NCBI GenBank assembly: GCA_040756655.1
Contig: JBFLYN010000033.1
Location: 1-38,979, forward strand
Reading direction: 5' to 3'
Length of the DNA: 38,979 bases
Source: JBFLYN01 sp040756655
GTDB lineage: Bacteria; Bacillota; Sulfobacillia; UBA8153
A program made the position numbers and the translations under genes. The first letter of the stretch is position 1. Every line of letters starts with the position of its first letter. The notes under the pieces were generated by a model. That model ran no database searches and had not been told where the DNA came from. It worked only from the letters and a program-made list of their open reading frames with translations. Shown piece after piece: positions 32,681 to 38,979 of the stretch.

Positions 32681-34564
32681 CTACCTGGTCGCCCCCGCCG
32701 CCCGCAGGTCATCCAGGGTGAATCCCAGGCCCAATCGTTCCAGCGTGCCGGGTGTGGGGACCCCACTGGCCCGGTCCCATCCACGGGAGTCGTAGTATTC
32801 GTCGAGCATCGGGTCGAGCTCCACCACGTGCCCCGAGGAAGGCCCGCTGCCGGGCGGCAGTGGTTCGTGGAGAAAACGGTCGGGCAGCGTATCGTCGCTC
32901 CGCCTGATTCCTTCTCGCACAATGAAAGCGCGCTCGAGGTTCACCAGGGCCTCGCACGCTCGTTGCAGTGTCTCAGCGTCCATGTCCAGTCCGGTGAGAG
33001 CACGGTAAAACGCTGCCGCCTTCGCAAAGGACAGCACTTCCATGTTGACGATGGTATTCTTACATGCATTCCAGCAGTCGGCCAGGGCACAGAGTTCCTC
33101 GTACTCCTTCACCACCCGTCCCTTGCCCAGGTACTCCAAGGGAAAGGCGGCCTGGGGCACCCCATAACGGGCCCGCCCCAGCTCTTTGTCTTCACAGAAC
33201 TCGAATGAAGGCTCCGACCGCAGGTGATCTCCCCCGCGGCTGGCCACGGCCACCCCCAAGGCATATCCCTTGATCCCCCGGGGATCGGCCTTGAAAAACT
33301 CAAGCCCCTTCACATGCATGGCCAGGCGGCTGGTACCGCGGCCCAACCGCTGTGCGGCCTGACGCACGCCGTCGCCGAGGATGTCCCCGATGCCCTCCCG
33401 GGCTGCGATCTTGTCAACCATGGCCAGCATAAAACCGGTGTCCCCCCAGCGTGGGGTAAGCCCGTCGCAGTCGGCGGCCGTGATCAGACTCTGCTCGAAA
33501 CACTCAATCACAAAGGCAATGCACTCCGAAGTTGCGATCACGTCCATGCCATACCGGTTACAGCGGTCGACGGCCTCCAGCCCGGCCCTAAGGTCGGCAC
33601 AACCGAGCATGGCGGTGAATCCGGCCAGCCCCTCAAACTCGGGACCTTCAGTCGCCAATGCCCCGATGCGAAGAAACCGGCTGCACGGGATGGGACAGGA
33701 AAAGCAGGCCTTGGCTTTAACCTTGTAGAGCTCTGCCAGCCTTTCCCCGCTCACTTGCTCCCAGGCCTCAAATCGCCCGGTGGTGTAGTGCCGGGTGCCC
33801 AGGCAACCCCGGGCATTCAAGGCTTTTACCAGGTGGGTGGTGCCCAGGCGGCAGCGCATGACATACTGGCGGTGATCCAGGATCTCAGCCTCCAGCTCCC
33901 CCAGGAGTCGCCCAAATGTGTCGCCGTCTGCCACGGTCACCGGCCTGTGTCCTCGCACGGCCACGGCCTTTAGGTTCTTGGAGGCCATCACCGCGCCCAT
34001 GCCGGTGCGCGCTGCCGCCCGGACCAGGTTACAGAACACCCCGGCGAACTTCACACCGGCCTCGGCCGCTGGACCGGTGCAGGCCACTTGGACCCTGGGG
34101 TCGCCCGTATCCCTGGCGATGGTGTCCTGCACCTGCCACACGTCCAGGGAAACCAGGGAACGCGCCGGGACCAGTGCAGGTCCCTTGGATGACAACCAGA
34201 GGTATACCGGTTGGGGTGCCCGCCCGGTGATGATCAACTGGTCATAGCCGGCAAATTTGAGTTCCGCCCCGAAGAACCCGCCGGCATTGGAGTCGCCCAG
34301 GATGCCCGTTTGCGGCGACATGGCGCTGACGTTGAAGCGACCGGACCCGGGAAACAACGTACCATTGAAAGGCCCTACCCCGAACACCAGGACGTTGGCG
34401 GGATCCAGCCCCGCCAGCCCGGCGGGGACCTGGTGCCAAAGACGGTAGACGTTGAGACCCCGGCCCCCAAGAAAGGTGCGGGCCAGCTGGGGGTCAAGCT
34501 CCTCTTCGACAAAGGTCTCACGGCTAAGGTCCACCCTCAGGACCTTGCCGGCATAGCCATGCAT
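32681..34564 (-). CDS. aor: Aldehyde:ferredoxin oxidoreductase (tungsten enzyme)
   Basis: The 627-residue product matches AOR-family length and motifs: N-terminal GYAGKVLRVDLS, FLGGRGLNVYRLW, GPFNGTLFPGSGRFNVSA for the tungstopterin, cluster cysteines CFSCPIPC at 287, 290 and 294 and a fourth likely in DCWNACKN near 510. AOR oxidises aldehydes to acids with reduction of ferredoxin, or reduces acids in reverse. Its upstream partner gene encodes a four-cluster ferredoxin only 20 bases away, likely its direct electron acceptor. It may detoxify aldehydes arising from 2-oxoacid metabolism in the por cluster, but that link is inferred. Confidence 0.93.
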   Translation of the reverse strand: MHGYAGKVLRVDLSRETFVEEELDPQLARTFLGGRGLNVYRLWHQVPAGLAGLDPANVLVFGVGPFNGTLFPGSGRFNVSAMSPQTGILGDSNAGGFFGAELKFAGYDQLIITGRAPQPVYLWLSSKGPALVPARSLVSLDVWQVQDTIARDTGDPRVQVACTGPAAEAGVKFAGVFCNLVRAAARTGMGAVMASKNLKAVAVRGHRPVTVADGDTFGRLLGELEAEILDHRQYVMRCRLGTTHLVKALNARGCLGTRHYTTGRFEAWEQVSGERLAELYKVKAKACFSCPIPCSRFLRIGALATEGPEFEGLAGFTAMLGCADLRAGLEAVDRCNRYGMDVIATSECIAFVIECFEQSLITAADCDGLTPRWGDTGFMLAMVDKIAAREGIGDILGDGVRQAAQRLGRGTSRLAMHVKGLEFFKADPRGIKGYALGVAVASRGGDHLRSEPSFEFCEDKELGRARYGVPQAAFPLEYLGKGRVVKEYEELCALADCWNACKNTIVNMEVLSFAKAAAFYRALTGLDMDAETLQRACEALVNLERAFIVREGIRRSDDTLPDRFLHEPLPPGSGPSSGHVVELDPMLDEYYDSRGWDRASGVPTPGTLERLGLGFTLDDLRAAGATR

Positions 34565-34583
34565 GGGTGTTCCTCCCAGCTAT

Positions 34584-35288
34584 TCAGAACTTCCGGCCGC
34601 CTCCGGTGCCATATCGCAGTGCACCGGTCACGCACCGGGCCACACAGGCCGGGCTACCGCCGCACAGGTCACATACTACTGCCACGCCGTTTACCAGGCG
34701 AATGGCCAAAAAGGCGCATGACCGGGCACATTCCCCGCACCCGCTGCAGCTTCTCTCATCTATCAGCACAGCGAGGGTGTCCGGGTCTCGGCTCATGGCG
34801 CCGCCCGGGCATGCCCGTACGCAGGCGGCGACCCCGCATTGCCGGCAGACCCGGGGCCGGTCGAGTCCGGTTACCTCCTGCTTTTCCACCCGGATGCGGG
34901 CCAGTTCCGGGTCAAACACCCCCGCCTGCTGCCACGAGCACGATATCTCGCAGCTCCGGCATCCCGAACAGGCGCTCTCGTCCACCAAAAGCCGGGGCTT
35001 GGAGCATGGGAGTTGCTCGTTGCCCAGTGGTGTGATCTTGAACACCACCCGGCCCTCCGGGTCCGGGCACATCATGCGGTCCACCCGCGGTAGCCAGTCA
35101 TTGGGATCATCGCGGGCTCGCTGCTTGGCCGGCAGCATGGGGATGAGGGCGGCCAGCGCCCACATGCATACGTAGCGCCCTTGCGGTATGGAAATGCGCC
35201 CACCATGTAGTTCGAAGTAGTCTCCTGGGCGCATGGGAAGATCGCAAAAACCCTGAACTTCCTCGACTTCGATCCTGAGGTCTCGCAT
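34584..35288 (-). CDS. TIGR04076-domain/polyferredoxin fusion protein
   Basis: The 234-residue product has two parts. Residues 1-88 resemble the small TIGR04076 family (VQGFCDLPMRPGDYFEL, RYVCMWALAALIPMLP, MMCPDPEGRVVFKI). Residues 95-234 form a four-cluster ferredoxin, with 16 cysteines grouped at 107-117, 148-160, 181-191 and 206-219, as in the HycB/CooF/DmsB-type electron-transfer subunits. The ferredoxin half is expected to serve AOR, whose gene follows after 19 bases. TIGR04076 proteins have no settled function; a role in substrate binding or regulation of the electron path is inference. GGGAGAGG precedes ATG 35288. Confidence 0.85.
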   Translation of the reverse strand: MRDLRIEVEEVQGFCDLPMRPGDYFELHGGRISIPQGRYVCMWALAALIPMLPAKQRARDDPNDWLPRVDRMMCPDPEGRVVFKITPLGNEQLPCSKPRLLVDESACSGCRSCEISCSWQQAGVFDPELARIRVEKQEVTGLDRPRVCRQCGVAACVRACPGGAMSRDPDTLAVLIDERSCSGCGECARSCAFLAIRLVNGVAVVCDLCGGSPACVARCVTGALRYGTGGGRKF

Positions 35289-35309
35289 GGTGCATCCTCT
35301 CCCGCCCGG

Positions 35310-35405
35310 CTATTTCTGCACCAACCCTGGTAAGACCTGCAGGCGGCTGGGAAAGCCCAGGAGCGGCCTGATGAGGGCGGGGAACCACTCGGCGAAAGCG
35401 GGGGC
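35310..35405 (-). pseudogene. Short coding-like tail after the ABC permease stop
   Basis: Immediately after the permease stop (TAG 35406-35408) the same frame stays open for 31 codons (starting APAFAEWFPALIRPLLG) and ends at TAG 35310-35312. No start codon is apparent. The composition looks protein-like, with aromatic and aliphatic residues regularly spaced. It could be the C-terminal relic of a deleted gene or a chance frame. I recognise no family. Confidence 0.3.
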
Positions 35406-36167
35406 CTAAAGCTCTTGGCGGGTGAAGACCCAGCTGCCCAGGGTCACCAAGGCCAACGAGAGAACCATGGTAGTCACCACTGCGCCGGCAGCATCACCTG
35501 GCACTTTGACCTGTGCCAGGATTTCGCCAGCGTAGGTGTTGAGGGCGCCCGGAGAATACCGGGCGAACACCCGGTGCACCGAGGGAAGGAGCGAGACGAG
35601 AAAGAACCCTCCCACCGCCATGCCACCCGCTGCAACGTTGCTGCGAGCGATACTGCTGGCAGCAATGGCCAATGACGCAATGAAAATGGCATAGACGAAA
35701 AATACCAGCGTAGCCCAGGACGCCGCGGTCCAGGCCAAGTCCGGGAAAAGTACGTGGGTGTAGTACAAGCAAGCGACGAAGCTCAGGCCCACCGACGCGG
35801 CCAGCAGGGCTACCGAGGCCGTGAACTTGGCAAATACCAGGGCGTAGCGGGAGACGGGCCGGGATAGCACCAAGAGCACGGTGCCCTTGGATTTCTCATC
35901 GGCCACCACACCCATGGTGGTAAGGATCACCGCCAAGAGGCCGACCTGGGTCAGGTTCTTGAAGTACTGAGCAAAAGCGTCCAGCCAGGTGGGAGTGGGC
36001 ACTTCGATCCTGATGTCCGGCGCTAACGACCTGATGAGCTCGGGCATGATCTTGGCCAGGATGGGGCTCACCAGGCCGAAGGCCAAGAAAATAACCGGGA
36101 CCACGTAGATCTTGTAGGTTCGGAGTATCTCCGAAAGCTCCTTTTTCAGTAGTACCCCAAACCTCAT
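35406..36167 (-). CDS. ABC-2 type transporter permease
   Basis: The 253-residue membrane protein has six hydrophobic segments. GVLLKKELSEILRTYKIYVVP at the N-terminus and DEKSKGTVLLVLSRPVSRYA in the first cytoplasmic loop are characteristic of ABC-2/NosY-type permeases, and it ends in FTRQEL as many of them do. ATG 36167 overlaps the stop of the ATPase gene by four bases. The pair would export a small molecule, peptide or lipid; substrate unknown. Function depends on whether the ATPase is really frameshifted. Confidence 0.88.
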   Translation of the reverse strand: MRFGVLLKKELSEILRTYKIYVVPVIFLAFGLVSPILAKIMPELIRSLAPDIRIEVPTPTWLDAFAQYFKNLTQVGLLAVILTTMGVVADEKSKGTVLLVLSRPVSRYALVFAKFTASVALLAASVGLSFVACLYYTHVLFPDLAWTAASWATLVFFVYAIFIASLAIAASSIARSNVAAGGMAVGGFFLVSLLPSVHRVFARYSPGALNTYAGEILAQVKVPGDAAGAVVTTMVLSLALVTLGSWVFTRQEL

Positions 36168-37062
36168 GTCCCGTTCACCAACCTCATGAAGATATCCTCG
36201 AGGGTGACCTCGTCCACCCGGTATTCCCTGAGCCCCACACCCGCCCTGGTCACGGCGCCCGGCAAGAGGTGGTGGGCCCGCTCGATATCAGTGACCGCCA
36301 CCCGCAGCATGTTGCCGGGTCTTCTTTCCACACCGGATACCCAGGAGAAGGTCTGCATGCACTCGACCAACGACTCCGGATCTCCCACCACGTCCAGCAG
36401 AACGGCCTGGGGCACGTACTTCTCCTTCAGGGTGGCGATGGGTTCCTGGATGACCAGTCGGCCCTGCCGCAGGATAGCCACGGTATCACAGACTCTCTCG
36501 ACGTCGGTGAGGATGTGAGTGGAAAACAGCACAGTGGTCTCACCGGCAAAGCGCCCGATGAGCTCCAGCACTTCCCTGCGCCCAATGGGATCCAGGGCCG
36601 AGGTGGGCTCATCCAGCAGCACCACCTTGGGCCTGTTGATCAGGGCCTGGGCAAGCCCCAGACGCTGCCGCATGCCCCGGGAGAACCCGCCGATGGGGGT
36701 CTTGACGTCCGCCAGCCCGGCGATGTCCAGGAGTTCGGCCACCCGGGCCTTAAGGGTTCTAGGTTCCATCGCCAAAAGTTCCCCGCTGAAGGTCAAAAAC
36801 TCACCGGCCCGCATCCAGCTGTAAAAGGCCGGGACATCCGGCAAGAAACCTACGTTCCTGCGGGTGTCCCCCTCGCGCCCACCGACCTTCTGGCCCAGGA
36901 TGAATGCCTCGCCGGCGGAAGGGGACGCAAACCCCATGAGCATGCGGAGTGTGGTAGTCTTGCCGGCCCCGTTGGGACCGGAGATACAATCCGAAATCCT
37001 GGCCCTGGTGCTGGAGAGGCAAGTGACGATCCGTCCAAGGTGAGGGCCGCTCGGAGTTCGAG
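36164..37062 (-). pseudogene. ABC transporter ATP-binding protein, 5' end frameshifted
   Basis: The long open frame (from ATG 36943) covers most of an ABC ATPase: signature GGFSRGMRQRLGLAQAL, Walker B VVLLDEPTSALDP, H-loop FSTHIL, and a C-terminal domain typical of ABC-2 exporters. Walker A, GPNGAGKTTTLRML, lies upstream in the same frame (from 36979) but that frame has no start codon and meets TAG. The expected preceding strand GQDFGLYL is in a second frame and TLDGSS in a third. Deleting one base near 36980 and one near 37022 joins all three. The distance from ELR to DG is also too short for the family, so part of the N-terminus may be deleted. Confidence 0.75.
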
Positions 37063-37264
37063 ATAACGCAGCAGGTGTCTACCTGTGCCCAACGGGCGGC
37101 GCATGCTCTGGCACGTCGCGGTGCTCCCCCAGGCTATGTCCAGGATCACCGGCCAGGAGCCCCGGCTTGCACAAAGAGCACCTCGAACTCATCGAGCCCA
37201 CATTCGGCACCCCTTGGGCGCTATCGGGACGAATTAATTATAGAAGCGAACTGGAAATAACTAT
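37063..37264. other. Junction region, no gene recognised
   Basis: Between the broken ABC ATPase and the transposon remnants. The part from about 37220 (gacgaattaattatagaag) is distinctly AT-rich. No start for the ABC gene and no recognisable promoter could be picked out. Rearrangement beside the transposon could have removed them. Confidence 0.35.
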
Positions 37265-37326
37265 CTAGCTCTTTCCTAGCTCTTTCCCGCCCCGTCCGTT
37301 CCTAGCTCTTTCCCGCCCCATCCGTT
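37265..37326. repeat. 26-bp tandem direct repeat beside a transposase
   Basis: Two 26-base copies lie head to tail at 37275-37300 and 37301-37326, differing at one base (cccGtccgtt versus cccAtccgtt). A partial third copy, CTAGCTCTTTC, starts at 37265. They end 17 bases before the transposase fragment and may be duplicated copies of its terminal repeat. Confidence 0.75.
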
Positions 37327-37342
37327 AACATCGATTCGGGGG

Positions 37343-37983
37343 GTGGCGGGGGTGCTCTTGGTCTATCACGACGGTCCGGCTCCGCTCATCGTGGCTATGT
37401 GCAGGGCGATCGGGCTCACGAAGACCGTAAACGAGATGCTCCGCTGGGATCCGTCCCAGTGCAAGCTCTCTCCCGGGTCGAGGATAGAGGCGATCATCGT
37501 AAACGCGCTCACCAACCGCCGTCCTCTCTACAAGCTCGAGGAGTTCTTCCGGGGGATGGAGGTAGAAAAGCTCTTCGGTCCCTGAATCGAGGCGGCCGAC
37601 CTAAACGACGACGCCGTAGGATGCGCCTTGGATAAACTGGCGGAAGCCGGGCCTCAAGAGGTCTACTGCACGGTGGCGCTTAGGGCACCCCTGCAAGAAG
37701 GGGTCCGTATAGACGTCATCTGTGCCGACACCACCTCGGTATCGGTGGATGGGGCTTACAAGGACGACAACTCCGACCTCCTCCGCATAACCTACGGCCA
37801 CCGCAATTAAAGCAGTTCCTCTACGGGCTTGCCGTGACGAAGGAAGGAGTCCCGGTCATAGGCGAGGTCTTAGATGGCAACACATCCGACCGTACCTGGA
37901 ACCACCGGATGATCGACGCGCTGAGGTCCCGCTTGGGTGACGTCAGGGAGCTCGTTTTCCAACTCCGGCAGGAATTCTTTTAG
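37343..37983 (+). pseudogene. IS1634-family (IS4-type DDE) transposase, degenerate N-terminal part
   Basis: The frame gives GPAPLIVAMCRAIGLTKTVN, WDPSQCKLSPGSRIEAI and RPLYKLEEFF, the N-terminus of IS1634-type transposases. It then meets TGA at 37583-37585, where family members usually have Gly, and continues in the same frame with AADLNDDAVGCALDKL and ICADTTSVSVDGAY, which holds the first catalytic Asp. A small deletion with frameshift near 37806 leads into LKQFLYGLAVTKEGVPV and LDGNTSDRTWN. The sequence breaks off near 37960-37983, losing the C-terminal half and the remaining DDE residues. Non-functional. Confidence 0.8.
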
Positions 37984-38979
37984 TGAATGTAGAATCGTCT
38001 TAATAATACCACTAAGTCGGGACGGGTTGGCGTTTCACTGCAACCACATCTTGGTAGCACGACACTCAGATAACTAAGCTTTTGTAGTTCTTCTGGTAGT
38101 GCTTCCATACTTAAAAGAAGCATGGCCCGGTCGCCTCGCAAGGTGTTGTTGCAACAAACATCCTGAGGGAGGCACGGACCATGCTCAAACCCAGTATACC
38201 GCAGACCAGGAGCCTGGACAAGAATTGGCAAGCGTTGTTTGGAGATTGCGTAGACCGGTTTGCTCTGTACCTGAGCCGACCTCAGCGTCACCATTTCCGG
38301 CACCTGATTCTCACATGATCTTGTGGGTAGGGGTACATACCATCAACCAGTTGACCGAAGTTCAGCGGTACCTGTGGCAGCGTGACCAGAGCAATGTTAA
38401 CCGCTTTGTCAACCGAGCTCCCTGGAAGCCCGTCTGGCTGCGGCGGACCCCATGGCAATGGGTGCTGGAACACGTTGGTGCAGTTCTCCCAGCTCCGTAT
38501 CGCGATACCACCAGTGCCCTGGTTACCGGTTAGCTGGTGATCGATGATACAGTCGTGAGGAAGACCGGCAAGAACATGGCCGGTCTGGGCTGGCACTACT
38601 CCCATGCTAACCAGCAGCAAGTATGGGGTCACTCCTTGGTCACCGCCCTCTCTGTCATCGCCGGTTATGCGTATCCGGTAGGGGCGTTGCTCTACCAGAG
38701 CCAGCGGGCCTGCTCCCAGTCAGGAAGTAAGTTCCGCTCCAAATTGGAGCTGGCGGCCCAACTCATCGCTGAGTTCACGCCGGTGCCGGGGACCCGTACG
38801 GTGGTGCTGTTGGACATCTGGTATGCCAGCAGCACCCTGATCCAAGTGGAGATGGACCGGCGTTGCGAAGTGGTGTGTGCCGTCAAGAGCCACCGGGTGC
38901 TGCGTGAGTGTGCCCACGCTCCTTACGCCCAAGGGATAAGCCTGGCCGAGCTGGCGACCCGGACCGGTATGCCGGATCA
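37984..38979 (+). mobile_element. Second insertion sequence, left part only
   Basis: Sequence character changes right after the IS1634-like remnant stops. A ~200-base AT-richer leader (37984-38180) precedes a different DDE transposase gene which runs out of the window. This suggests that the second element inserted into, or recombined with, the first. Terminal inverted repeats could not be defined because the right end is absent. Confidence 0.6.
38181..38979 (+). pseudogene. DDE transposase (IS4/IS701-like), degenerate and cut by window edge
   Basis: ATG 38181 behind TGAGGGAGG starts MLKPSIPQTRSLDKNWQALF and runs to TGA at 38316-38318. An overlapping frame continues with TINQLTEVQRYLWQRDQSN, reaches TAG at 38531-38533, and then in the same frame reads LVIDDTVVRKTGKN, GLGWHYSHANQQQVWGHS, GTRTVVLLDIWYASSTLI and VVCAVKSHRVLR to the window end. 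DDT and LLDIWYAS are probably two of the catalytic Asp sites. One frameshift and one nonsense codon make it inactive unless these are errors. No precise IS family is claimed beyond the IS4/IS701-like DDE group. Confidence 0.7.

Noticed and set aside
34611..35303. Plus-strand frames opposite AOR and the ferredoxin fusion
   Set aside because: They are antisense shadows of strongly supported genes with high Arg/Pro/His content.
1..38979. tRNA or rRNA genes
   Set aside because: No cloverleaf-like sequence with the conserved GGTTCGAATC-type T arm or rRNA motif was noticed in reading; a dedicated tRNA scan was not possible.

Overview
The window is GC-rich DNA from an anaerobic bacterium. Gene content suggests a Gram-positive, Moorella/Desulfotomaculum/Pelotomaculum-like Firmicute: a four-subunit 2-oxoacid:ferredoxin oxidoreductase, an ADP-forming acyl-CoA synthetase, a tungsten-type aldehyde:ferredoxin oxidoreductase (AOR), a fumarate-reductase-like flavoprotein, a sigma-54 activator, an unusual transposase pair, and many GTG/TTG starts behind strong purine-rich ribosome binding sites. 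The taxonomic placement is inference from gene content only.

Layout. 1-800: one end of an internally deleted IS21-family element (five 23-bp repeats) sits in an AT-rich, broken cysteine desulfurase gene. 774-3551: an ECF sigma factor, zinc-finger anti-sigma factor, bactofilin-like membrane protein and adhesin-like DUF4097 protein form one leftward operon; the first and last are frameshifted. 3657-6920: an MFS transporter, a frameshifted acetyltransferase and a small membrane protein. 7022-9702: TldD/PmbA protease pair, divergent from an orphan histidine kinase (9845-11248). 11255-12868: a small membrane protein and a secreted triple-LysM protein with a terminator.

12967-21959 is the centrepiece: ten leftward, mostly overlapping or closely spaced genes, in transcription order porC, porD, porA, porB, ADP-forming acyl-CoA synthetase alpha and beta, TRAP transporter dctP, dctQ, dctM, and a creatininase-family amidohydrolase. 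Directly upstream, in the same direction, is a sigma-54 activator with a cysteine-rich sensor region (22259-24106), then a fumarate-reductase-like flavoprotein with a stand-alone [2Fe-2S] subunit (24267-26412). Read together this looks like an inducible route that imports a carboxylated compound, hydrolyses an amide or ring, oxidises a 2-oxoacid to an acyl-CoA with reduction of ferredoxin, and makes ATP from the thioester; the flavoprotein could be the electron sink. The substrate is not identifiable from sequence.

26428-32573: an M24 peptidase remnant head-to-head with an M29-like gene, a B12-binding radical SAM protein, a class IV aminotransferase, an NfeD/stomatin pair and a twice-frameshifted CPBP protease. 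32681-37062: AOR, a TIGR04076-polyferredoxin fusion protein, an ABC-2 permease and an ABC ATPase whose 5' end is frameshifted. 37265-38979: short direct repeats and two degenerate transposase genes (IS1634-like, then a second DDE type running off the window). Single-base frameshifts recur through the window, often in G runs, so sequence error and real gene decay must be separated before any of these genes is called dead.
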